A stretch of 55,158 nucleotides of DNA, taken from NCBI GenBank assembly GCA_018714405.1, contig DVNM01000035.1, positions 1-55,158 of the forward strand. The letters run 5' to 3'. Source of the stretch: Scybalenecus merdavium. Its GTDB lineage: Bacteria; Bacillota; Clostridia; Oscillospirales; Acutalibacteraceae. The notes under the pieces were generated by a model. It did no database searches. It was not told the DNA's origin and worked only from the letters and a program-made list of their open reading frames with translations. Positions 8,160 through 16,616 of the stretch are shown here, in pieces. The first letter of the stretch is position 1. Each line of letters begins with the position of its first letter. The translations under genes and the position numbers were made by a program.

Positions 8160-9182
8160 TTAATTTATTCCTTTCGTGTTTTCTGCGTAAGCCGTGCGGA
8201 TACCGTCCTCAATCGCGTTAAAAAGCGCGAGCTCATTATCTGCCGGGGCGTCGTAGGCATAGTTCCAAACCATTACACCGCCCAGGCCGCGGGACAAAGC
8301 AAACGCCACTTTTTTCTTTATAACATCGTATGTATTAAAAGAAAACGTAAGGCCTGTGGCCGCATCCGAATAAAGCCCGTTTTCATCTATTCGGTTCCAA
8401 TAGGTTTTATAATCGTACCAATATTCCTCCTGCGTGGTCGGGCGCGCATAAAACGGCAGGCCCAGCCCAAGTTTGGAACGTGCATACCCTTTTTTAAGAA
8501 ATGCCCGGATGTCTTTGTTGGCATTTTCCAGTGTAGAATGATTGCCGGCTTTATCCCACACATCGTAGTTCATGATCTCCACAAAATCGGTCACGGCCAT
8601 TGCCTCTTTCGACTGCCCGAAGCGGCCGTTTGACATGGCCAGGCCGATTTTATACTTGTCCCCCAGCACGGAAGCGAGCGAAACGATAAACCGGTTAAAG
8701 CTCTTCCAGCTTTTTCGATTGATCGGGTACTCATAATCAAAATACACGCCGTCAAAGCCGTATTGCTCCAAAACAGATCTTGTGTTCGCTTCCAGCTTGC
8801 CGCTTTCAAATGCCCGGGTGTGCAAATTGCCCTGGTTGCGCATGCGCGCATTCCAGCTGCCGCCTTCCAGCGTGCATTTCGGGCCAAGAAGATTTAAATA
8901 AAACCTTTTGCCCGGCGGAATATGCGGCGCAATATTGTTGTAAACAGCGTCAAAATTTTCGGCAAGAAGCACACGGCCGTTCACATCAAAATCAGCGGAA
9001 CCGATCAGGATAAAATCGGTGATTTGGTCAAAATGCGAATAATCGATCACATCTTTATTTTGAAAATCACGGCCGATCAGATAGGCGGTCACACGAAAAT
9101 CCTTTTGCGCCACCGGCGCCGCAGCGGACACTGCGGCAGGCCGGCAAAGACGGTTTAATACTTTTTGAAAATTTATGTGCAT
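8160..9182 (-). CDS. Glycoside hydrolase family 18 (chitinase or endo-beta-N-acetylglucosaminidase type)
   Basis: 340 residues from the ATG at 9182, with AAAGGA upstream. The GH18 catalytic motif is visible as FDGVYFDYE, with Asp144, Asp149 and the acid Glu151; the later IMNYDVWD supplies the usual substrate-binding Met-Tyr-Asp, and the terminal GGVMVWNYAYD fits the last barrel strand. GH18 enzymes hydrolyse beta-1,4 GlcNAc linkages by substrate-assisted catalysis. There is no convincing signal peptide (a short Ala/Pro stretch at 15-24 is not hydrophobic enough), so the enzyme is probably intracellular or leaves by an unusual route. The XRE regulator gene lies 23 bases upstream on the same strand, suggesting co-transcription. 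It belongs with the two GH20 genes of this window in GlcNAc-polymer use. Confidence 0.85.
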   Translation of the reverse strand: MHINFQKVLNRLCRPAAVSAAAPVAQKDFRVTAYLIGRDFQNKDVIDYSHFDQITDFILIGSADFDVNGRVLLAENFDAVYNNIAPHIPPGKRFYLNLLGPKCTLEGGSWNARMRNQGNLHTRAFESGKLEANTRSVLEQYGFDGVYFDYEYPINRKSWKSFNRFIVSLASVLGDKYKIGLAMSNGRFGQSKEAMAVTDFVEIMNYDVWDKAGNHSTLENANKDIRAFLKKGYARSKLGLGLPFYARPTTQEEYWYDYKTYWNRIDENGLYSDAATGLTFSFNTYDVIKKKVAFALSRGLGGVMVWNYAYDAPADNELALFNAIEDGIRTAYAENTKGIN

Positions 9183-9205
9183 GGCTGTTCCTTTCTTTTT
9201 GCAGA

Positions 9206-9730
9206 TCAGACCACCCGTATGGTGATGTGCTCGCCGTTTTCCCCGTCTACGGTGATGATCTCCTTTTCCGTAAACTCTGCAGATCGCAGCACGGCAGAGA
9301 CTCGGCCGGCGACCTCCTCGCCAAGCCCGAAAGCGCTGCCGATTTTCATGCCCAGGTCCACCAGGCCAAATGGGATATGGACACTGGTTTTCTTGCCGTT
9401 TGGCTGTTCGACCGTAATGTTCAGCTTTCGGTTCGCACGCGGTTTTATGCCGCTTGGCACAACGGCTGCTGTTTTGGAATGTATCTGTGCCGCCTCGTTT
9501 CTGAGCAATTCGTCCACCGTCACGCCGAACAGATCGGCAATTTTGGTAAGCAGCGAAATGTCCGGGCAGGAATTTTCATTTTCCCACTTGGAAACCGCCT
9601 GCGCCGAAACGCCCAGCGCACCGGCCAGATCTTCCTGCGTCATATTTTTTTCTTTTCTTAAAGCAGCGATATTTTTACCAATGTTCAAACTGCCCACCTC
9701 TGCCTTTTCTGACGCATATTTGTTAAACAT
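9206..9730 (-). CDS. XRE-family transcriptional regulator
   Basis: 174 residues from the ATG at 9730, chosen because AAGGAG sits 8 bases upstream; a GTG at 9739 is nearer than a ribosome can use. Residues about 15-72 are a classic Cro/C1 helix-turn-helix (IAALRKEKNMTQEDLAGALG, QAVSKWENENSCPDISLL). The C-terminal half is unrelated to DNA binding: a short beta-like stretch (KLNITVEQPNGKKTSVHIPFG) followed by a Gly-rich amphipathic part. The gene is directly upstream of the GH18 gene on the same strand, so it may control it and itself. A 7-bp inverted repeat at 9833-9849 is a candidate operator. Confidence 0.82.
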   Translation of the reverse strand: MFNKYASEKAEVGSLNIGKNIAALRKEKNMTQEDLAGALGVSAQAVSKWENENSCPDISLLTKIADLFGVTVDELLRNEAAQIHSKTAAVVPSGIKPRANRKLNITVEQPNGKKTSVHIPFGLVDLGMKIGSAFGLGEEVAGRVSAVLRSAEFTEKEIITVDGENGEHITIRVV

Positions 9731-9832
9731 ATGAACCACTCCTTTTCATTTGGTAAGTTCATTGTATAACCCGGCGCCGCACACTTGCAATGATCTGTCA
9801 GTTGTTCAACAATAAGGATAGTTGAATATGGA

Positions 9833-9849
9833 CTCAACCAGCGGTTGAG
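9833..9849. promoter_or_regulatory. Inverted repeat, candidate XRE operator
   Basis: CTCAACC-AGC-GGTTGAG, a perfect 7-bp inverted repeat about 100 bases upstream of the XRE gene. A second short palindrome, TTGTTCAACAA, lies at 9802-9812. Confidence 0.4.
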
Positions 9850-9924
9850 CACGTTATTATCATAGCATGCCGGCCGTATTTATGCAACTTGACCGCCTAA
9901 AAACGCAGCTTGCCGCCAATCCTC

Positions 9925-9998
9925 TTGCCAACCACCGGCAAGTTTGATACGGTAAACAAGGAGGCGTGCATATGAAAATGCCATCAACAAAGCCCTAA
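9925..9998 (+). other. Degenerate promoter copy plus 8-codon reading frame (remnant)
   Basis: TTGCCA (9925-9930), 17 bases, TACGGT (9948-9953), then AAGGAGG and an ATG at 9972 encoding only MKMPSTKP. The layout and the ATGAAAATGCC start resemble the promoter and start of the HD-domain gene at 11063-11129, so this looks like a decayed duplicate of that 5' end. A leader peptide is less likely. Confidence 0.4.
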
Positions 9999-10033
9999 CG
10001 GAAAAATTCTCAAGCACCCGGCGGTAGGGCGCA

Positions 10034-10062
10034 TTGCAAAGCATACGGCAAAGACGTATAAT
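10034..10062 (+). promoter_or_regulatory. Promoter of the DUF1848 gene
   Basis: TTGCAA (10034-10039), 17 bases, TATAAT (10057-10062). Nearly identical in sequence to the promoter at 11063-11091, spacer included. Confidence 0.8.
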
Positions 10063-10110
10063 AGCAGTGAAATTTTAGAAACAGAGTGTGCACTATAAAG
10101 GAGCCTTGCT

Positions 10111-11049
10111 ATGATCCTGAGCGTAAGCCGCCGCACAGACATACCGGCTTTTTATGCCGACTGGTTTTTCCACCGGCTGCAGGCAGGGTATGTGCTGGTG
10201 CGAAACCCCTACCGTTTTCACGCCGTCAGCCGTATTGCGCTGTCACCGGATGTGGTGGACGGCATTGTGTTTTGGACGAAAAACCCGGCGCCGATGCTTG
10301 CGCGTCTGAACGAACTGCGCGATTACCCATTTTATTTTCAGTGCACCGCAACGGCCTACGGCACAGACCTGGAGGTGCATGTGCCGGACAAGGACCGCGC
10401 CGTTTTGCCGGCCATGCGCCGCCTGGCGAAAATGATCGGGCCCGAGCGCGTGATCTGGCGGTACGACCCGGTGCTGCTTTCCCAAAAATACACTGTAGAT
10501 TTTCACCGGCAGCGGTTTTCGCAAATGGCAAAAGCGCTTGCCGGCAGTACAAAGCGGTGCGTCATCAGCTTTTTAGATATGTACCCGGCCATGCAAAAAG
10601 AAACCAATCGGCTCGGCCTGCGTGTGCCGGACAGGCAGGAGGCTGAAACGCTGGCTGCATACTTTGCCGACATTGCCGCGCAAAATGGCATAAAAGCGGA
10701 AACGTGCGCCGAAAACATCGACCTTGCACACCTGGGCATCGCCCACGGCTGCTGCATAGACAAAGCACTTTTGGAAAAGATCGGCGGATTTAAGCTGCAC
10801 ACAAAAAAAGACCTCAACCAGCGGCCGTTTTGCGGCTGCTGCGCCAGTGTGGACATTGGCACATACGCCACCTGCCCGGGCGGCTGCGTATACTGCTACG
10901 CAAACCGCGGCGCAGCGGCAGCCAAAAACGCATTTGCTGCACACGATGCACACGCGCCATTACTGCTCGGCCCGTTATTACCGGATGACATCGTAACAGA
11001 AAAAGTAATGCGTTCTGAAAAAGACACACAGATGCAGCTGTTTTTATAA
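10111..11049 (+). CDS. DUF1848 family protein (radical-SAM-like cysteine cluster)
   Basis: 312 residues, ATG at 10111 with AAAGGAG about 8 bases upstream. The start SVSRRTDIPAFYADWF and the stretch VDGIVFWTKNPAP are typical of the DUF1848 family, whose reaction is not established. Near the C-terminus three cysteines form C255-x3-C259-x2-C262 (TCPGGCVYCYAN), the spacing used by radical SAM enzymes to hold a 4Fe-4S cluster, but placed at the end of the protein instead of near the start. Two further cysteine pairs precede it (FCGCCASVD). It is a single-gene unit with its own promoter and is followed by the HD gene, which has a copy of the same promoter. Confidence 0.8.
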   Translation: MILSVSRRTDIPAFYADWFFHRLQAGYVLVRNPYRFHAVSRIALSPDVVDGIVFWTKNPAPMLARLNELRDYPFYFQCTATAYGTDLEVHVPDKDRAVLPAMRRLAKMIGPERVIWRYDPVLLSQKYTVDFHRQRFSQMAKALAGSTKRCVISFLDMYPAMQKETNRLGLRVPDRQEAETLAAYFADIAAQNGIKAETCAENIDLAHLGIAHGCCIDKALLEKIGGFKLHTKKDLNQRPFCGCCASVDIGTYATCPGGCVYCYANRGAAAAKNAFAAHDAHAPLLLGPLLPDDIVTEKVMRSEKDTQMQLFL

Positions 11050-11062
11050 GCGCAAACACGCA

Positions 11063-11091
11063 TTGCAAAGCAGACGGCAAGGGCGTATAAT
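11063..11091 (+). promoter_or_regulatory. Promoter of the HD-domain gene
   Basis: TTGCAA (11063-11068), 17 bases, TATAAT (11086-11091); a repeat of the promoter at 10034-10062. Confidence 0.8.
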
Positions 11092-11118
11092 GAAAACAGA
11101 ATTTTAAAAAAGGAAGTT

Positions 11119-11673
11119 ATGAAAATGCCCTATATTCCCACACCTGAACAGGCTATGGAGCTTGTAAAGCAGTACAACAAAGAGCCGTTTCACATCCAGC
11201 ACGCCGAAACGGTCGGCAAGGTGCTGCGCGCCATTGCGAGGACGAACGACCCCGGAAGCGAAAATTACTGGCAGGCCGTCGGCATTCTGCACGACATCGA
11301 TTACGAACAGTGGCCTGATGAGCACTGTGAAAAAGCCAAAACGCTTTTAAAGGAGCTGGACATTGAAGGCAGTGTGATCCACGCCGTGGTCAGCCACGGC
11401 TTTGGCCTTTGCAGCGACGTGGCGCCTGAGCGGCTGATGGAAAAATACCTGTTTGCCGTGGACGAACTGACCGGACTGATCGGCGCCGCCGCGCTGATGC
11501 GCCCGACCGGGTTTGACGGCATGACCGTAAAATCCATTATGAAGAAATTTAAGGACAAGAATTTTGCCAAAGGCTGCTCGCGCGATGTAATTACAAAAGG
11601 CGCCGACATGCTCGGCATCACGGTGCAGGAGCTGTGCGGCATCACCCTGCAGGCCATGACAGCGGCTGAATGA
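11119..11673 (+). CDS. HD-domain (HDIG type) hydrolase
   Basis: 184 residues, ATG at 11119 after AAAGGAAG. The HD-superfamily metal ligands are all visible: His28 (HIQHAE), His58-Asp59 (GILHDIDYE), His93 (VVSHGFG) and Asp115 (FAVDELTGLI). These proteins are metal-dependent phosphohydrolases, often acting on nucleotides; the substrate of this subgroup is not known to me. The gene stands alone between its own promoter and a hairpin terminator. Confidence 0.8.
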   Translation: MKMPYIPTPEQAMELVKQYNKEPFHIQHAETVGKVLRAIARTNDPGSENYWQAVGILHDIDYEQWPDEHCEKAKTLLKELDIEGSVIHAVVSHGFGLCSDVAPERLMEKYLFAVDELTGLIGAAALMRPTGFDGMTVKSIMKKFKDKNFAKGCSRDVITKGADMLGITVQELCGITLQAMTAAE

Positions 11674-11732
11674 AAACAAAACATAGCTGTAAAAGCACTG
11701 CTGCAAATCTGTGCGCAGCATAAAAAATCAGA

Positions 11733-11774
11733 AACTTCCTATAGTAAAACACAAAATTACTATAGGAGGTTTTT
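11733..11774 (+). terminator. Terminator after the HD gene
   Basis: 15-bp stem with one G-T pair (11733-11747 and 11757-11771), 9-base loop, then a T-rich tract. Confidence 0.8.
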
Positions 11775-11810
11775 CTTTATGCAAAATGTGCGCAAAATAC
11801 GCCGCGAAGA

Positions 11811-11839
11811 TTGCCAAAGCGTAAAAAACAATATATAAT
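11811..11839 (+). promoter_or_regulatory. Promoter of the first GH20 gene
   Basis: TTGCCA (11811-11816), 17 bases, TATAAT (11834-11839). The transcript would begin near 11846, which rules out an ATG at 11845 as the translation start. Confidence 0.75.
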
Positions 11840-11886
11840 GGCTAATGATCGAAAAGCATATTTTGAAACGCCGAAAGGAACGCATT

Positions 11887-14178
11887 ATGCAAAGAATAAA
11901 ACGCCAAAGCAACCCTGCACGCATCCGGCTGCATATTGCAGCCGGCCGTGTAAACACAACGTGGTCAAACAAATACGACGTACACTTTTTAGGCGCCGAC
12001 TTCGGGCAGATCGTTGACGATGACCTGGTGGTGCACCGGCCGCTGACCGACTGCACCGTGCAGCTTTCTTTTTGCGCTGTGCACCGGCAAAACGGTAAAA
12101 AGACAGAAACGGACCTGCCCCTGTTCGTTGCCGGCAAATACGGCCCGGCAAAAGGCGGCAAGCCCGCCGTTGTACCCGAACCGGCACAATGGTATGCAGG
12201 GTCAGGCGCACCCGCATGCTTAAACGACCTGCAAGCCATTGCCTGCACCGAAGACACAAAACCCGCCGCCGAAGAATTTGCGCAGGAGCTGGAAGAAATT
12301 TTGGGCAAAAAGCTGCCTGTTGTGCAAAAGGAAGAACAGACGAAAAACGCCGTTTCCTTTTTGCTGGACAAAACGCTCGCGCACCTCGGATACGAAGGGT
12401 ACACGGCGCGCTGCGAAAACGGCGCCATTCAGCTTTGTGCCGGCGAAGCGCAGGGGCTGATCTGGGCCGGAAAAACGGCGCTGCAGCTTTTGGCGCAGGG
12501 CGCTTTCCCCTGCGGCGAAATGGAGGACTACCCCCGTTACCCGGTGCGCGGTTTTATGCTGGATGCCGGCCGGCGGCCCTGCTCCATGAAAACGCTTCGC
12601 AAAATCGTAAAGTATATGGCCTGGTTCAAAATGAACGATTTTCAGGTGCATCTGAACGATAACTATATCTGGCTGGAGGATTATGCCGAAAACGGCGACG
12701 ACTCCACACTGCAGGCCTACTCCGCCTTTCGCCTGGAATCCTCGCTGAGGGGTGAAAACGGCGAGTCGCCGACGGCAGCGGACTACAGCTATTCAAAAGC
12801 AGACTTTCGGGCATTTATTGCCTGGGCGAAAACAAAAGGCGTCCGGATCGTGCCGGAGATCGACGTGCCGGCGCACGCACTGGCGTTGGCCGAAGCATTT
12901 CCCCAGCACATGGTGCGCAACCGCACCTCACCGCTGATGAACAAACGTCCGCTGACCGACCACCTGGACATCAGCCGGCCGGAAACGATCGATTTTATCA
13001 AGCGCCTTTTTGACGACTACACCGGCGGTGATGACCCGGTTTTTGCGCCCGATACCGTTATCCACATCGGCGCAGATGAATTTTTGAGCGACTACGGCGC
13101 ATACCGGCGCTTTGTGAACGAGATCATTCCATATATCCGCAAAACCAATCCGGTGCGTATGTGGGGCGGCCTGACCTGGATCAAGGACGAGCCCGCTACC
13201 CCCATCCGGCAAGAAGCCATCCAAAACGTACAGATGAACCTGTGGTCCAGCGACTGGGCCGACGGGCGCGAGATGTACGAAATGGGTTTTGACCTGATCA
13301 ACACGATCGATGACCACCTGTACATGGTGCCGGACGGCAGCCGAAAACGCGGCGGCTACAAAGACTATTTAAACAAAAAACGTATTTTCCGCCAGTTTGC
13401 GCCAAACCGTGTGCGCATAAAAACAAAAAACGGCGGCAGATACACAGACCTGCCGGCCGGCGAAAAACGGGTGCTCGGCGCCTGCTTTGCCATTTGGAAC
13501 GACAACATTGACCGCCGCGCCAGCGGTCTTACAGAAAGCGATTTGTTTGCCCGCTTTGCCGACGCTGCGGCGCTGCTGGCTGAAAAAACGTGGGGCAGCT
13601 GCACCAAACGCCGTTTTCGCGCTGCAGAGCGCGCAGCAATGGCAGCCGGTGCGCCGCTGCTCAAACCGGCACACATAGATTTCACACTGAATACGGCACA
13701 GTGCGAATGCGCCGGCAACGCAAAACCCGGCGAAACACTGCAGCTGGACGGCGGCTGTGCCTATGCCGCGACCGGGCTGGCATGTGCGCCGCCCGCGGCA
13801 GAACTGACCATTGACATGCTGCTGCACGAAGCCGGCAAAAATCAAATCCTGCTGGAAACAGACGCGCCTTACAGCGCCTACGACATTCGGCTGACTGAAA
13901 ACGGCAAACTCGGCTTTACCCGCGAAGGCTATCTGTACGAATTCGACTATGCCCCGCCGGTCGGCAAACGCGTACAGCTGTGCATCTGTACAAAACCGCA
14001 GCAAACCGTTTTGCAGGTGGGTCAACTGCGCAAAAATGCCGCCGGTAAATTTATTTGGAACGACACCGTTCGCTGCACCGGCATACAAAACGCCACATTT
14101 TCCATTCCGTGTGCACGCATTGGTTCCGCCGAAAACGCCGTACACGCCGAGATCTACGCGCTGACACTGCGCAGCTGA
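11887..14178 (+). CDS. Glycoside hydrolase family 20 beta-N-acetylhexosaminidase (long form)
   Basis: 763 residues from the ATG at 11887, which has AAAGGAA 7 bases upstream and lies 40 bases after the predicted transcript start. The GH20 architecture is clear: an N-terminal GH20b-like alpha/beta domain (to about 215, ending LIWAGKTALQLL), the barrel beginning YPVRGFMLDAGRRP, and the catalytic pair Asp397-Glu398 in HIGADEF. The C-terminal 170 residues form an extra beta-rich, possibly carbohydrate-binding or lectin-like domain. The enzyme releases terminal beta-linked GlcNAc or GalNAc. No signal peptide is present (the N-terminus is MQRIKRQSNP), so it acts in the cytoplasm or on imported oligosaccharides. 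The protein is longer than the second GH20 at 31677. Confidence 0.88.
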   Translation: MQRIKRQSNPARIRLHIAAGRVNTTWSNKYDVHFLGADFGQIVDDDLVVHRPLTDCTVQLSFCAVHRQNGKKTETDLPLFVAGKYGPAKGGKPAVVPEPAQWYAGSGAPACLNDLQAIACTEDTKPAAEEFAQELEEILGKKLPVVQKEEQTKNAVSFLLDKTLAHLGYEGYTARCENGAIQLCAGEAQGLIWAGKTALQLLAQGAFPCGEMEDYPRYPVRGFMLDAGRRPCSMKTLRKIVKYMAWFKMNDFQVHLNDNYIWLEDYAENGDDSTLQAYSAFRLESSLRGENGESPTAADYSYSKADFRAFIAWAKTKGVRIVPEIDVPAHALALAEAFPQHMVRNRTSPLMNKRPLTDHLDISRPETIDFIKRLFDDYTGGDDPVFAPDTVIHIGADEFLSDYGAYRRFVNEIIPYIRKTNPVRMWGGLTWIKDEPATPIRQEAIQNVQMNLWSSDWADGREMYEMGFDLINTIDDHLYMVPDGSRKRGGYKDYLNKKRIFRQFAPNRVRIKTKNGGRYTDLPAGEKRVLGACFAIWNDNIDRRASGLTESDLFARFADAAALLAEKTWGSCTKRRFRAAERAAMAAGAPLLKPAHIDFTLNTAQCECAGNAKPGETLQLDGGCAYAATGLACAPPAAELTIDMLLHEAGKNQILLETDAPYSAYDIRLTENGKLGFTREGYLYEFDYAPPVGKRVQLCICTKPQQTVLQVGQLRKNAAGKFIWNDTVRCTGIQNATFSIPCARIGSAENAVHAEIYALTLRS

Positions 14179-14208
14179 TACCCGTTTTTCCCATAGCATT
14201 TTCAGATT

Positions 14209-14254
14209 AAAACAGCCGGACGGCATACCAAAAAGTATGCGCCGGCTGTTTTTG
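14209..14254. terminator. Bidirectional terminator between the GH20 gene and the metal ATPase
   Basis: AAAACAGCCGG...CATAC / GTATG...CCGGCTGTTTTT inverted repeat with T-runs on both sides; serves the convergent genes ending at 14178 and 14277. Confidence 0.8.
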
Positions 14255-14276
14255 TACTTTATGAACATATAATAAC

Positions 14277-16163
14277 TTACATTTTTTTTACAAACAGTGC
14301 ACGCATGGCGTTGAGTACGGCCAAAATCATCACGCCGACGTCGGCAAAAATGGCCAGCCACATGTTGGCAATACCCAGTGCGCCGAGCACCAGACAGATG
14401 AGCTTGACGCCGATGGCAAAAACAATGTTCTGGTAAACGATGCCCAGGCACCTGCGCGAAATTTGAATAGACTTTGCGATCTTTGCCGGGTCATCATCCA
14501 TCAGCACCACATCGGCCGCCTCGATCGCAGCATCTGAACCCATGGCGCCCATGGCGATGCCGATGTCCGCGCGGCCGAGCACAGGCGCATCATTGATGCC
14601 GTCGCCCACAAAAGCAAGCTTTTCTGCGGCTGCTTTTTCCTGCAGGAGTTCTTCGACCTTTTCCACCTTATCCCCCGGCAGCAATTCGCTGTAGACCTGG
14701 TCCACGCCAAGCTCGCCGGCCACCTGGTCAGCCACCGCTTTCGCGTCGCCCGTGAGCATTACCGTTTTGTGCACGCCGCACTTTTTCAGCGCCTTGAGCG
14801 CAGCTTTTGCATTCGGCTTGATCACGTCTGCAATCACGATGTGACCGGCGTACCGGCCATCGATCGCCATGTGCACAATGGTGCCGGTCTTATGGCACGG
14901 AACCGGCGCAACGCCCAGGCGCTTCATCAGCTTATCATTGCCCGCGGCCACCTGCACGCCGTCGACCATGGCGATCACGCCGCCTCCGCTGATCTCCTGC
15001 ACATCTGCCACACGACTGCGGTCGATCTCTTTTCCGAAAGCGCGCTGCAGGCTTTTGCTGATCGGATGGGAGGAAGCGCTCTCTGCCAAAGCGGCATATT
15101 CGAGCAGCTTTTCCTTGGCCAATTCGTTATGGTGCACGGCGTTCACCGCAAAAACGCCCTTGGTAAGCGTGCCGGTTTTGTCAAACACAACGACCTTGGT
15201 CTTGGAGAGTGTTTCCAGATAATTGGAGCCCTTGACCAGCACGCCGGCCCGGCTGGCGCCGCCGATGCCGGCGAAGAACGACAGCGGAATACTGATGACG
15301 AGCGCGCACGGGCAGCTGATGACCAGAAACGTCAGCGCGCGGTAGACCCACTGGTCCCACTGCCCCGGCGCATCCAAAAACAGCATGCGCACAAGCGGCG
15401 GCAAAACAGCCAGTGCCAGCGCGGCAATGCAGACGACCGGCGTATAAACGCGCGCAAACTTAGAGATAAAGTCTTCCGATTTCGATTTGCGCGAGCTTGC
15501 ATTTTCCACCAAATCGAGAATTTTGGAAACGGTCGATTCGCCAAACGCCTTAGTCGTTTTGATTTTCAGCACACCGGTCATGTTGATACAGCCGCTGACG
15601 ACTTCGTCCCCGGGCACCGCATCGCGCGGCAGGCTTTCGCCGGTCAGGGCGCTGGTGTTGAGCGCCGATGTACCTGAAACCACAACGCCGTCGATCGGCA
15701 CCTTTTCACCGGGCCGCACCACGATAATATTGCCGATCTCCACCTCGTCCGGGTCCACTTTCTGAAGCTGGCCGTCCGTTTCTATGTTGGCGTAGTCGGG
15801 GCGGATGTCCATCAGTTCGCTGATGTTGCAGCGGCTTTTGCCCACGGCGTAGCTCTGGAACCATTCGCCCACCTGGTAAAACAGCATAACGGCAATGGCC
15901 TCGGTATAATCGCCGCTCTTTTCATAGACCGCCAGCGCAAACGCGCCGGCGGTGGCCACGGCCATCAAAAAATTTTCGTCAAAGATCTGCCGGTTTTTGA
16001 TGCCCTTCGCCGCTTTGAGCAAAATGTCATACCCAATGACAAGATAGACCGCAAAATACAGCACAAACCGCAATACGCCTTCCGCCGGTATAAAATGCAG
16101 CACGATCAGCAGCACGGCCGCCGCAAAAATGCGCGCCAGCATGATTTTTTGTTTTTTACGCAT
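14277..16163 (-). CDS. cadA: P1B-type heavy-metal transporting ATPase (CadA/ZntA group)
   Basis: 628 residues, ATG at 16163 with AAGGGGG 7 bases upstream. All P-type ATPase motifs are present: TGES (174-177) in the actuator domain, CPC (284-286) in the metal-transport helix, DKTGT with phospho-acceptor Asp328, the SSHP motif and GDGINDAP. CPC is typical of Cd/Zn/Pb or Cu pumps; the overall layout fits the Cd/Zn-exporting group. The usual N-terminal HMA domain is missing from this polypeptide and is encoded by the separate gene 28 bases upstream. Both genes are transcribed from a promoter with an ArsR/SmtB-like operator. The pump exports excess metal across the cytoplasmic membrane. The exact metal cannot be told from sequence alone. 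Confidence 0.88.
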   Translation of the reverse strand: MRKKQKIMLARIFAAAVLLIVLHFIPAEGVLRFVLYFAVYLVIGYDILLKAAKGIKNRQIFDENFLMAVATAGAFALAVYEKSGDYTEAIAVMLFYQVGEWFQSYAVGKSRCNISELMDIRPDYANIETDGQLQKVDPDEVEIGNIIVVRPGEKVPIDGVVVSGTSALNTSALTGESLPRDAVPGDEVVSGCINMTGVLKIKTTKAFGESTVSKILDLVENASSRKSKSEDFISKFARVYTPVVCIAALALAVLPPLVRMLFLDAPGQWDQWVYRALTFLVISCPCALVISIPLSFFAGIGGASRAGVLVKGSNYLETLSKTKVVVFDKTGTLTKGVFAVNAVHHNELAKEKLLEYAALAESASSHPISKSLQRAFGKEIDRSRVADVQEISGGGVIAMVDGVQVAAGNDKLMKRLGVAPVPCHKTGTIVHMAIDGRYAGHIVIADVIKPNAKAALKALKKCGVHKTVMLTGDAKAVADQVAGELGVDQVYSELLPGDKVEKVEELLQEKAAAEKLAFVGDGINDAPVLGRADIGIAMGAMGSDAAIEAADVVLMDDDPAKIAKSIQISRRCLGIVYQNIVFAIGVKLICLVLGALGIANMWLAIFADVGVMILAVLNAMRALFVKKM

Positions 16164-16191
16164 AAGTCTGCCCCCTTACACACAAATACGC

Positions 16192-16410
16192 TTACAGGTA
16201 GATTTCGCAGTCATCCTCGACCCTTTTGCAGTTTTTACGCACCTGCTGCATAACAGCTTTCACATCCTGCCCCTCGTCAAATTCCACATTCATTTTGAGT
16301 GTCATGAAATTGACAACCGCATCTTTCACACCGGGCGTGCGCCGGGCGGCCTCTTCCATTTTGTTGGCACAGTTTGCGCAGTCCACATCGATCTTATACG
16401 TTTTTTTCAT
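16192..16410 (-). CDS. Stand-alone heavy-metal-associated (HMA) domain protein
   Basis: 72 residues from the ATG at 16410, with AAAGG 8 bases upstream (a GTG at 16419 would be too close). It is a single ferredoxin-like HMA domain with the metal-binding pair Cys11-x2-Cys14 (DVDCANC). Unusually it ends with an acidic-Cys tail (VEDDCEIYL). In most bacteria this domain is fused to the N-terminus of the pump; here it is a separate small protein encoded first in the operon, so it may hand metal to the ATPase like a chaperone. First gene after the operator-promoter. Confidence 0.85.
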   Translation of the reverse strand: MKKTYKIDVDCANCANKMEEAARRTPGVKDAVVNFMTLKMNVEFDEGQDVKAVMQQVRKNCKRVEDDCEIYL

Positions 16411-16439
16411 TTTTAACACCTTTCGTAAAATTTAATCGA

Positions 16440-16504
16440 ATGAACAATTAAACATTTGCTTATTTGTTCATGTATATAATACTACGGTGCCGTACAAAAG
16501 TCAA
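16440..16504 (-). promoter_or_regulatory. Promoter and ArsR/SmtB-like operator of the metal-pump operon
   Basis: On the minus strand TTGACT (16499-16504), 17 bases, TATTAT (16476-16481). Just downstream an inverted repeat ATGAACAA-N16-TTGTTCAT covers 16440-16471. The TGAACA half sites are like those bound by ArsR/SmtB/CadC repressors. No such repressor is encoded nearby. Confidence 0.7.
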
Positions 16505-16527
16505 CCTGTTTTTTTAATTTTTCAAAA

Positions 16528-16563
16528 ACAGCAATACCCGGCAAAAAGCGCCGGGTATTGCTG
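16528..16563 (-). terminator. Terminator of the rubrerythrin gene
   Basis: Perfect 14-bp stem (16529-16542 / 16550-16563) followed on the minus strand by TTTTT. It lies 54 bases after the rubrerythrin stop. Confidence 0.85.
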
Positions 16564-16616
16564 TTCAATACTTATTTTATTCAACTGTAATAAACACTGC
16601 TAAATAAAAAAACAAA

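Noticed and set aside
14769..15677. Long open frames antisense to the metal ATPase and similar ones antisense to bipA, gltX, alr and ABC genes
   Set aside because: They are mirror frames of GC-rich genes with plain family motifs on the other strand; no ribosome sites or protein-like composition.
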